Shown: positions 16,273 to 24,801, counted from the first letter of the stretch. The stretch is DNA of 64,000 nucleotides from Sphingobacteriales bacterium (GCA_003963365.1 RXJG01000002.1:451722-515721), one strand, 5' to 3'. Notes: generated from the sequence alone by a model not told the origin. Made by a program: numbers and translations.

Positions 16273-17529
16273 ATGAAGAAAGGGCTTTTTATTTTATTGC
16301 TGTTGGGCGGAAAATTGTTTGCCCAGCCTTATACGCTGGACAAAGTAAATGAACTGGCCAAACAAAACTACCCGTTAATAAAGCAGCAGGACTTAATAAA
16401 CAGAACAAGAGACATTACCGTAGAGAACCTGCAAAAGAATTTTCTGCCCCAGTTTGCGTTGAGCGGACAGGCAAGCTATCAATCGGAAGTAACGAAAATA
16501 AGTGTACCTGTTCCCGGTATTACTATTCCATCTCCTTCAAAAGATCAGTATAAAATTCTGGCCGATGTAAGTCAGCTGGTTTATGATGGAGGAGCTGTAA
16601 AACAGCAAAAAGAAATTCAGCAACTAAATGCTACAGTTGAGCAGCAAAAGATAGAAGTGGAATTGTATAAGTTACAGGAAAGAATCAATCAACTATATCT
16701 TTCCGTGTTGTATATCGATGAACAAGTAGCACAGGTTGATTTAATTAAAAAAGATTTGGAGAATGGAATGAAGAAAGTAGAGGCGCAGGTGAAGAATGGT
16801 GTTTCTTTTAAATCTAATCTTAATGTATTAAAAGCAGAATGGTTAAAAGCAGATCAGCGAACCATCGAATTAGCAGCAACAAGAAAAGGGCTTTTAGAAA
16901 CAATTGGTTTGTTTATTAATCAGTCAATAGATACTGCTGCTGTTTTTGAAAAACCGGTATTGCCTCTAACGAAAATGGCATTTGATATACGTCGTCCGGA
17001 ATTGCAATTATTCTCTGCACAGCAAAAATTATTTAATGGTCAGAATAAATTAATCGAATCTAAAAATCTTCCCAAAGCCAGTTTGTTTTTCCAGGGAGGA
17101 TATGGAAGACCGGGTTTGAATTTTTTGAAGAACGATTTTGATTTCTTTTATACAACTGGTGTTCGTTTTAACTGGAGTTTTGGCGGATTATATACTTCTA
17201 AAAAAGAAAAAGAATTAGTACGCATCAATAATCAAATAGTAGATGTGCAGAAAGATTTGTTCCTGCTTAATACCAATACACAATTAAGACAACAGCAGGC
17301 AGAGATTGATAAAATTGAACAGCTGATAGCAAGAGATGAAGAAATCATTGAGCTGAGAGTTTCCGTTAAACAGGCAGCTAATGCACAATTAGAAAATGGC
17401 GTAATAACGGCCAACGATTACCTGCGGGAAGTAAATGCGGAAGACCAGGCAAGACAAACCCGTATCACCCATGAATTACAGTTGTTACAGGCAAAAATTA
17501 ATTATCTAACTACATCAGGCAATAAATAA
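16273..17529 (+). CDS. TolC-family outer-membrane efflux channel
   Basis: 418 residues from the ATG at 16273, which directly begins a signal peptide (MKKGLFILLLLGGKLFAQ). The body is two repeats of long coiled-coil helices with the TolC/OEP look: YTLDKVNELAKQNYPLIKQQ at the start, FQGGYGRPGLNFLKNDFDFFYTTGVRFNWSFGG in the beta-barrel strand, then a long helix to the end (ANAQLENGVITANDYLREVNAEDQARQTRITHELQLLQAKINYLTT). It forms the exit duct for the exporter encoded downstream; 6 bp separate it from the adaptor gene. Confidence 0.92.
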   Translation: MKKGLFILLLLGGKLFAQPYTLDKVNELAKQNYPLIKQQDLINRTRDITVENLQKNFLPQFALSGQASYQSEVTKISVPVPGITIPSPSKDQYKILADVSQLVYDGGAVKQQKEIQQLNATVEQQKIEVELYKLQERINQLYLSVLYIDEQVAQVDLIKKDLENGMKKVEAQVKNGVSFKSNLNVLKAEWLKADQRTIELAATRKGLLETIGLFINQSIDTAAVFEKPVLPLTKMAFDIRRPELQLFSAQQKLFNGQNKLIESKNLPKASLFFQGGYGRPGLNFLKNDFDFFYTTGVRFNWSFGGLYTSKKEKELVRINNQIVDVQKDLFLLNTNTQLRQQQAEIDKIEQLIARDEEIIELRVSVKQAANAQLENGVITANDYLREVNAEDQARQTRITHELQLLQAKINYLTTSGNK

Positions 17530-17535
17530 ACGATT

Positions 17536-18468
17536 ATGAAGAATTATTTACTTATAGCAACGGCAGTTTTGTTGATGACTGCGTGTAATAAGAATGGCAA
17601 TTCATCCGATGCTTCGGGAACTTTTGAGGCAGAGGAAACAGTAGTATCTTCTATGCAGGCAGGCAAACTACTCTCGTTGAAAGTAGAGGAAGGGATGCAA
17701 TTGGCTAAAGACAGTGTGGTAGGATTGGTTGACCCGCAAAATCTTATTCTGCAGCAGCAACAGGTGGAAGAAAGTATTAAAGCATTGAATGCAAAAACTG
17801 CAGATGTAACACCACAGGTTCAGTTGTTGTATGACCAGTTGAAAGTACAGGAAACACAATTATCCAACCTGAATCACGAAAAGACAAGAATTGAAAACCT
17901 GCTAAAAGCCGATGCCGCTACACAAAAGCAACTGGATGATATTAATTACCAGATTGAATCATTACAGCGGCAAATGATGGTAACCCGTCAGCAGGTAGCT
18001 GTGCAGGTAAATAATGTGAATACGCAAAACAGGAGTGTGCTGAGTGAGTCGGCGCCGCTGGGAAAAAGAGCTGAGCAATTAAAAGATCAGATAAATAAAG
18101 CAGCTGTTGTTAATCCTGTGAGTGGAACTGTGCTCACAAAATATGTGCAGGAAGGAGAGATTGTCAGTTCCGGTAAGGCATTGTATAAAATTGCTGATTT
18201 ATCAACACTGAAACTCCGTGCCTATGTAACAGGTGACCAGTTCTCTAAAATAAAATTAAACCAGCAGGTGAAAGTGCTGATTGATGATGGGAAAGATAAG
18301 TACAAAGAATATCCCGGCACTATTACCTGGATAAGTGATAAAGCGGAGTTTACACCAAAAACAATTCAGACAAAAGATGAGAGGGCTAACCTGGTGTATG
18401 CTATTAAAGTGAATGTGAAGAATGATGGATTGCTGAAAATTGGCATGTTTGGGGAGGTTAAGTTTTAG
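17536..18468 (+). CDS. HlyD-type periplasmic adaptor lipoprotein
   Basis: 310 residues. Signal with lipobox (MKNYLLIATAVLLMTAC; Cys17), a biotinyl-lipoyl half-motif (MQAGKLLSLKVEEGMQLAKDSVVGLVD), a long coiled-coil hairpin (about 75-190, Gln/Leu-rich), the second half (NPVSGTVLTKYVQEGEIVSSGKALYKIADLSTLKLRAYV) and a beta-barrel domain. It links the inner-membrane ABC transporter to the TolC channel. The resemblance to YbhG-type adaptors fits the operon. A heptamer repeat array lies just after its stop. Confidence 0.9.
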   Translation: MKNYLLIATAVLLMTACNKNGNSSDASGTFEAEETVVSSMQAGKLLSLKVEEGMQLAKDSVVGLVDPQNLILQQQQVEESIKALNAKTADVTPQVQLLYDQLKVQETQLSNLNHEKTRIENLLKADAATQKQLDDINYQIESLQRQMMVTRQQVAVQVNNVNTQNRSVLSESAPLGKRAEQLKDQINKAAVVNPVSGTVLTKYVQEGEIVSSGKALYKIADLSTLKLRAYVTGDQFSKIKLNQQVKVLIDDGKDKYKEYPGTITWISDKAEFTPKTIQTKDERANLVYAIKVNVKNDGLLKIGMFGEVKF

Positions 18469-18473
18469 TTTGA

Positions 18474-18556
18474 GGTTTGTGGTTTGTGGTTTGTGGTTTG
18501 TGGTTTGTGGTTTGTGGTTTGTGGTTTGTGGTTTGTGGTTTGTGGTTTGTGGTTTG
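18474..18556 (+). repeat. heptanucleotide tandem repeat (GGTTTGT), about 12 copies
   Basis: 83 bp of uninterrupted GGTTTGT units between the adaptor and the first ATPase gene, beginning 6 bp after the adaptor stop. The following 105 bp before the next ATG are ordinary AT-rich sequence. Such arrays can change copy number by slippage and so alter spacing or mRNA structure within the operon. Confidence 0.95.
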
Positions 18557-18661
18557 AAAGTTCAACTGTGTAAGATAAAAAATGTTCCGTAGGAACATCT
18601 CGTGGGTAAAAAATTGAAATGATTCGTTTTGCAGGAACGATTGGTGATAAAAAAATATTGA

Positions 18662-19576
18662 ATGAATGCAGTTAGGGTAAATAGCATTATTAAAACATAC
18701 GGTAAGAAAAAAGAAATAACTGCTTTGCAGGATATTTCATTTGAGGTAAAGCCAAGTGAGTTGTATGGGATTATTGGACCGGATGGTGCTGGTAAAACAT
18801 CTTTGTTCCGCATATTAACCACTTTGTTGCTGGCTGATTCCGGTAATGCAACAGTGGATGGATTTGATGTGGTGAAAGATTATAAAGAGATAAGAAAGAG
18901 AGTGGGGTATATGCCGGGTAAATTTTCTTTATACCAGGATTTAAGTGTGGAAGAAAATCTTAACTTCTTTGCTACCATCTTCAATACAACCATCAGGGAG
19001 AATTATGATTTGATAAAAGATATCTATCAACAAATAGAACCTTTTAAAGACCGTAAAGCAGGAAAGCTGTCTGGTGGTATGAAACAGAAGCTGGCATTAA
19101 GCTGTGCATTGATTCATCGCCCCTCTGTATTGTTTTTAGATGAACCTACTACCGGTGTGGATGCTGTTTCAAGAAAAGAGTTTTGGGAAATGCTGAAACG
19201 ATTGAAAGAGCAGGGGATTACTATTCTGGTATCCACTCCTTATATGGATGAAGCTGGTTTGTGTGATAGGGTAGCTTTAATTCAAACCGGTAAAATTCTT
19301 TCTATCAATACCCCGCAGGGAATAGTGGATGATTATAAAAAACCGTTGTGGGCCGTTAAGTCGCCCAACATGCTGCAGCTATTAAATGAGCTGAAAGAAA
19401 GAAATGAAGTGGAAGATATTTATCCATTTGGTGAATACCATCACCTGGTGCTGAAGAATAATATAAAGAGAGAAGAACTGGAACAATGGATAAAACAATC
19501 TACTCCCGAAGCAGTAACTGTGGAGGCTGTGCGACCGGATATTGAAGACTGCTTTATTTCCTTAATGAAGAATTAG
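18662..19576 (+). CDS. ABC transporter ATPase 1 (exporter, YbhF N-half-like)
   Basis: 304 residues. Walker A GPDGAGKTS (39-47), Q-loop region GYMPGKFSLYQDLSVEENL, canonical signature LSGGMKQ (136-142), Walker B VLFLDEP (156-162). The switch position reads STPYMDEA, so the H-loop histidine is replaced by Pro193. With its neighbour it should form a heterodimer that powers drug/lipid-type export through the two ABC-2 permeases. A C-terminal extension of about 80 residues is of unknown role. It is separated from the second ATPase gene by one base; in YbhF of E. coli, as I recall it, the two halves are fused. Confidence 0.9.
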   Translation: MNAVRVNSIIKTYGKKKEITALQDISFEVKPSELYGIIGPDGAGKTSLFRILTTLLLADSGNATVDGFDVVKDYKEIRKRVGYMPGKFSLYQDLSVEENLNFFATIFNTTIRENYDLIKDIYQQIEPFKDRKAGKLSGGMKQKLALSCALIHRPSVLFLDEPTTGVDAVSRKEFWEMLKRLKEQGITILVSTPYMDEAGLCDRVALIQTGKILSINTPQGIVDDYKKPLWAVKSPNMLQLLNELKERNEVEDIYPFGEYHHLVLKNNIKREELEQWIKQSTPEAVTVEAVRPDIEDCFISLMKN

Positions 19577-19577
19577 T

Positions 19578-20324
19578 ATGAGTACCGATAAAGTAATAAC
19601 CGCAGAACAGCTAACTAAACGCTTTGGAGATTTCACAGCGGTAGACCATATCAGTTTTGAAGTGCAAAAGGGTGAGATATTTGGTTTTCTCGGTGCCAAT
19701 GGCGCCGGAAAAACAACGGCCATGCGGATGTTATGTGGGTTGTCGTTGCCAACATCCGGCAAAGCAACAGTGGCGGGGTTTGATGTTTATAAAGAAAACG
19801 AAAAGATAAAAAAGAATATTGGCTACATGAGCCAGAAGTTTTCGTTGTATGATGATTTAACTGTGAAAGAAAATATGCGTTTTTATGGAGGCATTTATGG
19901 AATGAGTGATAAACAGATAAAGGATAAAACAGTTTTTATCTTAAAACATCTTCATCTTGAAAGTGAAGGTAATAAACTGGTTAAGTCTTTGCCTTTGGGA
20001 TGGAAACAAAAACTGGCTTTTTCTGTTGCCATCTTTCATGAACCTGAAATTGTTTTTTTAGATGAGCCAACAGGAGGAGTGGATCCTGTGACGAGAAGAG
20101 AATTCTGGAATATGATCTACCAAGCAGCAGCCGATGGTATCACGATTTTTGTTACTACTCACTATATGGATGAAGCCGAGTATTGTAATCGTGTTAGTAT
20201 AATGGTGGATGGAAGAATTGATGCATTGGATACACCATCGCAGCTAAAGAAAACTTACGAAGCAACATCAATGGATGAAGTGTTTTTGAAATTAGCAAGA
20301 AAAGCAGTGAGGAACGCAGATTAA
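19578..20324 (+). CDS. ABC transporter ATPase 2 (exporter, YbhF C-half-like)
   Basis: 248 residues. Walker A GANGAGKTT (39-47), Walker B IVFLDEP (158-164) and H-loop VTTHYMDEA with His195 are intact, but the signature is degenerate (LPLGWKQ, 138-144, in place of LSGGxxQ). Combined with ATPase 1 this predicts one canonical composite ATP site (Walker A and His of this subunit with LSGG of subunit 1) and one degenerate site. The next gene starts within 20 bp, in the same operon. Confidence 0.92.
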   Translation: MSTDKVITAEQLTKRFGDFTAVDHISFEVQKGEIFGFLGANGAGKTTAMRMLCGLSLPTSGKATVAGFDVYKENEKIKKNIGYMSQKFSLYDDLTVKENMRFYGGIYGMSDKQIKDKTVFILKHLHLESEGNKLVKSLPLGWKQKLAFSVAIFHEPEIVFLDEPTGGVDPVTRREFWNMIYQAAADGITIFVTTHYMDEAEYCNRVSIMVDGRIDALDTPSQLKKTYEATSMDEVFLKLARKAVRNAD

Positions 20325-20342
20325 CAATTGAATAATCAGGCA

Positions 20343-21449
20343 ATGAAACAATTTTTATCTTTTATAAAGAAAGAATTCCTGCACATCTGGCGTGATAAAC
20401 GTACCATGTTTATCCTGCTGGGGATGCCCGTGGTGCAGATCATCATCTTTGGGTTTGCCCTCACCAATGAAGTAAAGAATTCTAAAATTGCCATACTCGA
20501 TTATGCGAAAGATGCTGCTTCCACTTCATTGATAACAGAATTGGATGCCAGCCGTTATTTTGAAATAGACAAGAATTTATATTCTTACGATGAAATAGAG
20601 GCGGAGTTTAAAAAAGGGAAAATAAAACTTGCCTTAGTTATTCCACAGCAATTTGCTTCCGACTTACAACATTTCAATAAAGCACAGGTGCAACTGATTG
20701 CGGATGCGTCAGACCCTAACACCGCTAACCAGCTTACCAACTATGCTACTGCTGTAATAATGGATTATCAAAAGAGGATTACCAACGACAGGAAACTGCC
20801 TTATACTATCAATACTGAAATAAGAAATCTATATAATCCTCAATTGAAAGGCGCTTACAATTTTGTGCCCGGCGTAATGGCTATGGTGTTGTTATTAGTT
20901 TGTACAATGATGACAGCTATCACCATTGTGAAAGAAAAAGAAATGGGCACTATGGAAATTATGCTGGTTTCCCCAATGAAACCGCAAATGGTTGTGATTG
21001 CCAAAGCTGTACCCTATCTTGTTTTGTCCGCCGTAAACATCAGCAGCATTTTATTATTAAGCCGTTTTGTGCTGGATGTTCCAATTAATGGCAGTCTTGT
21101 TTTATTGTTATTTGAAAGTATATTGTTTATACTTGTTTCCCTGTCATTAGGGTTATTGATTTCATCTGCTGCTGCTTCGCAACAAACGGCTATGTTCATT
21201 TCATTAGTGGGTATGTTCTTACCAACGGTTATGCTGAGTGGTTTTATGTTTCCCATTGAAAACATGCCGTTGGCTCTGCGTATTGTTTCCAATATTGTTC
21301 CGGCTAAATGGTATTTCACTATTGTAAAATCAGTAATGATCAAAGGAATTGGGTTGCATGCTATCTGGAAAGAAACATTGGTATTAACCGGCATGATGCT
21401 TTTCTTTCTTACGGTTGCGATTAAGAAATTTAAAATTCGTTTGGCATGA
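20343..21449 (+). CDS. ABC-2 type permease 1 (YbhS/YhhJ-like)
   Basis: 368 residues from the ATG at 20343; a TTG at 20328 is an alternative. One N-terminal membrane helix (MFILLGMPVVQIIIFGFAL) after the KEFLHIWRDKRT motif, a large extracytoplasmic domain (about 40-175), then five C-terminal helices including the FVPGVMAMVLLLVCTMMTAITIVKEKEMGTMEIMLVSPMKP motif typical of ABC-2 exporters. It forms half of the transmembrane channel with the next gene, which it overlaps by 4 bp (ATGA). Confidence 0.92.
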   Translation: MKQFLSFIKKEFLHIWRDKRTMFILLGMPVVQIIIFGFALTNEVKNSKIAILDYAKDAASTSLITELDASRYFEIDKNLYSYDEIEAEFKKGKIKLALVIPQQFASDLQHFNKAQVQLIADASDPNTANQLTNYATAVIMDYQKRITNDRKLPYTINTEIRNLYNPQLKGAYNFVPGVMAMVLLLVCTMMTAITIVKEKEMGTMEIMLVSPMKPQMVVIAKAVPYLVLSAVNISSILLLSRFVLDVPINGSLVLLLFESILFILVSLSLGLLISSAAASQQTAMFISLVGMFLPTVMLSGFMFPIENMPLALRIVSNIVPAKWYFTIVKSVMIKGIGLHAIWKETLVLTGMMLFFLTVAIKKFKIRLA

Positions 21450-22564
21450 GGACACTGAAATTTTTATTGCAGAAAGAGTTTCGCCAGATATTCCGTGATA
21501 AGGCTATTATCCGCATCATCTTTATAATGCCGGTAATACAATTGCTGATTTTACCATTGGCAGCCGATTATGAAATGAAGAATATTAAACTGAGTGTGGT
21601 TGACCATGATCATTCAGAATATTCCCGGCAACTCATTTCAAAAATTACGGCTTCCGGTTACTTTTTGCTGAACGATTATTCTTCTTCATTTGATAAATCC
21701 ATGAATGAAATTGAACATGACCGTTCTGATCTGATTATGGAGATACCCGCCAATTTTGAAAAAGATCTGGTGAAACAAGATGAAGCCAAAATTTTTGTTG
21801 CGGTAAATGCTATTAATGGAGTGAAAGGCAATTTAGGAGGAGCATACCTGCGTACTATCATTCAAAACTATAATACTGAAGTAAGAACGGAGTGGGTGCA
21901 ACTGCCAAGGTTTAGTCCCGAAACACAGATAGAAGTTACTTCCTCCAATTGGTTTAATCCATTGATGAATTATAAATACTTTATGGTGCCGGGTATACTG
22001 GTGATTTTATTGACGATGGTTGGTGCTAATCTCACCGCAATAAACATTGTAAAAGAAAAGGAGATAGGCACTATTGAACAGATCAACGTAACACCAGTCA
22101 AGAAATATCATTTCATATTGGGTAAACTAATTCCTTTCTGGGTATTAGGTTTGGTGGTGTTGACAATGGGATTGACAGTGGCAAGAGTGGCGTATGGAAT
22201 TATCCCCACCGGTAGTTTTTTTACTATATATGTATTTGCAGCCGTGTACCTATTGGCCATACTTGGATTGGGTCTTTTGATTTCTACCTATTCAGTAAAC
22301 CAGCAACAGTCAATGCTGTTATCGTTTTTCCTGATGATGATATTTGTATTGTTAGGCGGATTATATACATCAATCGACAGTATGCCGGAATGGGCCCAAT
22401 GGATTACCAAATTCAATCCCGTGTCTTATTTTGTTAATGTAATGCGGATGGTAGTGCTGAAAGGAAGCAATCTCGCAGATATTAGCAAGGATTTATTGAT
22501 AATGGGAGGTTTTGCCGTAGTGCTGAATGGCTGGGCCATTTTGAGTTATCGTAAACGGTCGTGA
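21446..22564 (+). CDS. ABC-2 type permease 2 (YbhR-like)
   Basis: 372 residues with the same topology as permease 1: LLQKEFRQIFRDKAIIRIIFIMPVIQLLILPLAADY at the N-terminus, a large periplasmic domain, then FMVPGILVILLTMVGANLTAINIVKEKEIGTIEQINVTPVKK and further helices. It is the last gene of the tetR-tolC-adaptor-ABC-ABC-permease-permease operon and is translationally coupled to permease 1. The pair is paralogous. The exported compound is unknown. Confidence 0.92.
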   Translation: MRTLKFLLQKEFRQIFRDKAIIRIIFIMPVIQLLILPLAADYEMKNIKLSVVDHDHSEYSRQLISKITASGYFLLNDYSSSFDKSMNEIEHDRSDLIMEIPANFEKDLVKQDEAKIFVAVNAINGVKGNLGGAYLRTIIQNYNTEVRTEWVQLPRFSPETQIEVTSSNWFNPLMNYKYFMVPGILVILLTMVGANLTAINIVKEKEIGTIEQINVTPVKKYHFILGKLIPFWVLGLVVLTMGLTVARVAYGIIPTGSFFTIYVFAAVYLLAILGLGLLISTYSVNQQQSMLLSFFLMMIFVLLGGLYTSIDSMPEWAQWITKFNPVSYFVNVMRMVVLKGSNLADISKDLLIMGGFAVVLNGWAILSYRKRS

Positions 22565-22627
22565 TAAAATTCATTTTTCCATAATCCAAACTTTTGTAAA
22601 TTCAGGAAATCAAAATTGATCCTTGCT

Positions 22628-23032
22628 ATGATTAAAATTTCAGACCTCCAATTAGGCGATATTGTTAAAGCCACATTTGAAGAAACTACCAACATCGGCG
22701 AAGTAACACGAATCGACAAGGCGGAGAGAAAGGCCATTGTCGCCCATGGCGACCAGGAATTCTGGTACGATGAAAAAGACCTTGCTCCTGTTCCCCTTGA
22801 TGAAACTCAGTTATTGAATTTGAAGTTTACCAAAGAAGACCAGGAAGATGGCTCAGTAAAATACCTGAAAGGGGCTTTCCGCATCCATCTTCCTAAAAAA
22901 GGAGATTTCAGTCGCATGGAGGTTTGGTACCGCCAGGAGAGAAGCATTATCGATAACCCCATCAATGTGCATGATTTGCAGAATCATCATCTCCGGATGA
23001 CCAAGATTCACCTCACCGAAGAGGCTTATTAG
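22628..23032 (+). CDS. conserved hypothetical protein
   Basis: 134 residues from the ATG at 22628; the ORF-track TTG at 22616 is less likely. No signal or membrane segment. The N-terminal half (IKISDLQLGDIVKATFEETTNIGEVTRIDKAERKAIV) looks like a small beta-barrel of SH3/KOW type, and the C-terminal half is rich in charged and aromatic residues with no motif I recognise. It is probably a cytoplasmic Bacteroidota protein of unknown function, sitting between the efflux operon and infA. Confidence 0.7.
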   Translation: MIKISDLQLGDIVKATFEETTNIGEVTRIDKAERKAIVAHGDQEFWYDEKDLAPVPLDETQLLNLKFTKEDQEDGSVKYLKGAFRIHLPKKGDFSRMEVWYRQERSIIDNPINVHDLQNHHLRMTKIHLTEEAY

Positions 23033-23127
23033 ACCCTGAACGTCACCGTATTTAGCTATATTGGGGAGCTTTTCCACCAAAAGGGGAAAATTTTCCCCAT
23101 TTTTTTTATTTCTCCGCCATTAACTCA

Positions 23128-23135
23128 TATCTTTG
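23128..23135 (+). promoter_or_regulatory. -7 box of the infA/alpha-operon promoter
   Basis: TATCTTTG, matching TAnnTTTG, lies 16 bp before the infA ATG. No clear TTTG lies at -33, but the region upstream is T-rich. It implies that this ribosomal cluster has its own promoter and is detached from the S10/spc operon. Confidence 0.6.
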
Positions 23136-23151
23136 CGCACCCAAAAAGAAT

Positions 23152-23370
23152 ATGGCTAAACAGGCACTCATTAAACAGGACGGAACTATCATCGAAGCAT
23201 TGAGCAATGCGATGTTTAAGGTGAAGCTTGAAAATGGTCACGAAATACTGGCCACCATCAGTGGGAAGATGAGAATGAACTACATCCGCATATTGCCGGG
23301 TGATAAAGTAGGAGTGGAGATGAGTCCATATGACTTAACAAGGGGAAGGATAATATTTCGTTATAAATAA
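23152..23370 (+). CDS. infA: translation initiation factor IF-1
   Basis: 72 residues, a single OB-fold protein that binds the 30S A site during initiation. The sequence is the standard one: [62 protein letters not shown]. It is first in a run infA-rpmJ-rpsM-rpsK-rpsD-rpoA-rplQ; secY and map, which often precede it, are absent here. Confidence 0.97.
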   Translation: MAKQALIKQDGTIIEALSNAMFKVKLENGHEILATISGKMRMNYIRILPGDKVGVEMSPYDLTRGRIIFRYK

Positions 23371-23416
23371 CAAGCTACGAGCCCTGAGCCACGAGCTGCG
23401 AGTAAAAAATATAATT

Positions 23417-23533
23417 ATGAAAGTTAGAGCATCCATTAAAAAACGCAGTGCCGATTGCAAAATCGTTCGTCGCAAAGGCAAGTTGTTTGTAATTAACAAA
23501 AAGAATCCCCGCTTTAAGCAAAGACAGGGATAA
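23417..23533 (+). CDS. rpmJ: ribosomal protein L36 (bL36), zinc-free form
   Basis: 38 residues, too short for the ORF track: [24 protein letters not shown]...[11 protein letters not shown]. It is a large-subunit protein. The classic form carries three Cys and one His that bind zinc; this one has a single Cys (in SADCK) and no zinc ribbon, as is usual for Bacteroidetes. The spacers on both sides carry GAGTTGCGAG-type degenerate repeats. Confidence 0.95.
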   Translation: MKVRASIKKRSADCKIVRRKGKLFVINKKNPRFKQRQG

Positions 23534-23602
23534 GAAGCTGCGAGTATTGAGCTGTGAGTTGCGAGAATGACTCGAAACCCGAAGCTCACAACTCGAAACT
23601 AA
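23534..23602. repeat. degenerate GAGYTGYGAG repeats with inverted arms (rpmJ-rpsM spacer)
   Basis: Several variants of a roughly 9-nt word (GCTGCGAGT, GAGCTGTGAG, GTTGCGAG) are followed by their complement (CTCACAACTCG), so the transcript can fold into a hairpin. Related words occur at 23371-23404, 24008-24080, 25408-25442 and 58375-58440. Confidence 0.75.
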
Positions 23603-23626
23603 AAACAAAAAACTTAAACAAATAAT

Positions 23627-24007
23627 ATGGCTCGTATTGCCGGTGTTGATTTACCAAAAAATAAAAGAGGAGAAATAGGCCTTACCTATATCTATGGTAT
23701 TGGCAATTCTACTGCCCGCTACATTTTAGAAAAAGCTGGCATCAGTTACGATAAAAAAGTACATGAGTGGAACGATGATGAGCTGAATGCCATCCGTAAT
23801 ATCATTACTAACGAGCTGAAAGTAGAAGGTCAGTTACGCAGTGAAGTGCAAATGAGCATCAAGCGTTTATTGGATATCGCTTGTTACCGTGGTCTCCGTC
23901 ACCGTAAAGGTTTACCTGTTCGTGGTCAGCGTACTAAAACAAACAGCCGCACACGTAAGGGTAAGCGTAAGACAGTAGCCGGTAAGAAAAAAGTAGCTAA
24001 GAAATAA
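23627..24007 (+). CDS. rpsM: ribosomal protein S13 (uS13)
   Basis: 126 residues. Small-subunit head protein contacting the P-site tRNA and bridging to the large subunit. Signature: [55 protein letters not shown], with a basic C-terminal tail. The long spacer after it (193 bp) is unusual for a ribosomal operon. Confidence 0.98.
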   Translation: MARIAGVDLPKNKRGEIGLTYIYGIGNSTARYILEKAGISYDKKVHEWNDDELNAIRNIITNELKVEGQLRSEVQMSIKRLLDIACYRGLRHRKGLPVRGQRTKTNSRTRKGKRKTVAGKKKVAKK

Positions 24008-24166
24008 CCGGAAGCTTCGGGAAATGAGCGGCGAGCCATGAGAAAATAACTCGAAACCCGCAGCCCGAAACCCGAAGCTTCTTTTTATATGCACCATAAC
24101 TACTGGTTTAATTACGGATACTCCGGTGCAGGTGGAGGATTAAACCAGGACTCGTCTCAGACGAGT
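24008..24166. repeat. degenerate inverted repeats plus a small hairpin (rpsM-rpsK spacer)
   Basis: The first 75 bp contain GAGCGGCGAG/GAGCCATGAG words and their complements (CTCGAAACCCG, CCCGAAACCCGAAGCTTC), with AAGCTTC at one end matching GAAGCTT at the other, so the whole can fold back. At 24150-24166 there is a separate short hairpin, ACTCGT-CTCAG-ACGAGT, 34 bp before rpsK. Confidence 0.65.
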
Positions 24167-24200
24167 TACATTTTAAAACAAGATTACCTTTTAAAGTACA

Positions 24201-24617
24201 ATGGCAAAAGCACAACAACAGCAGCAACAATTAAGCGCTAAAGCGGCTGCTAAAAAAAGAGTGGTAAAAGTGGATGCTCAGGGTGATGCACACATTACTG
24301 CCAGTTTCAACAACTTAATTATCAGTATTACTAACAAACAAGGCCAGGTTATCAGCTGGAGCAGTGCCGGTAAAATGGGTTTTAAGGGTTCTAAAAAGAA
24401 TACTCCTTATGCTGCCCAGATGGCCGCTGCAGATGCTGGTAAAGTAGCATTTGATGCAGGTGTAAAAAGAGTAGAGGTTTATGTAAAAGGCCCCGGTTCA
24501 GGAAGGGAAGGTGCTATCCGTGCATTATCTCAATCTGGTATTGAAGTAACTATGATTAAAGACGTAACTCCGTTACCACATAACGGTTGCCGTCCTCCCA
24601 AGAAAAGAAGAGTTTAA
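24201..24617 (+). CDS. rpsK: ribosomal protein S11 (uS11)
   Basis: 138 residues. Platform protein of the 30S subunit. After a short Gln-rich N-terminal extension ([19 protein letters not shown]) comes the conserved body: [45 protein letters not shown], and it ends with the family terminus [25 protein letters not shown]. Confidence 0.98.
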   Translation: MAKAQQQQQQLSAKAAAKKRVVKVDAQGDAHITASFNNLIISITNKQGQVISWSSAGKMGFKGSKKNTPYAAQMAAADAGKVAFDAGVKRVEVYVKGPGSGREGAIRALSQSGIEVTMIKDVTPLPHNGCRPPKKRRV

Positions 24618-24709
24618 GATATTATGCTGAATGCTAAATGTTGGATGTTAAATGAAGGCATTCATCATTTAAAATTCAACATTCAAAATAACATACTGAT
24701 AAGCACATA

Positions 24710-24794
24710 GCTTTCATTTTAAAAAAGGGTGACTAATTGATTTTTTAACGCTTTTACTGATTAGCTCACCGGTTTCTAAAAAGCGTAAATGAAA
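24710..24794 (+). promoter_or_regulatory. nested pseudoknot-like leader of rpsD (candidate S4 autoregulatory RNA)
   Basis: Three helices can be drawn by hand. Outer stem: TTTCATTT (24712-24719) with AAATGAAA (24787-24794), 8 bp. Hairpin stem: GGTGACTAAT (24728-24737) with ATTAGCTCACC (24760-24770), 10 bp with one bulged C. Pseudoknot: loop bases ACGCTTTT (24748-24755) with AAAAGCGT (24779-24786), 8 perfect pairs, directly abutting the outer stem. It ends 7 nt before the rpsD ATG, so folding would mask the ribosome-binding region. S4 is known to repress its own mRNA through pseudoknot leaders in other bacteria. Confidence 0.7.
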
Positions 24795-24801
24795 AAAAAC
24801 T

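Noticed and set aside
18474-18556. CRISPR-like array
   Set aside because: Unit is 7 bp without spacers; it is a simple tandem repeat.
23335-23608. Minus-strand ORFs (84 and 77 residues) in the infA-rpsM area
   Set aside because: Antisense to infA end, rpmJ and repeats; composition comes from the repeat words.
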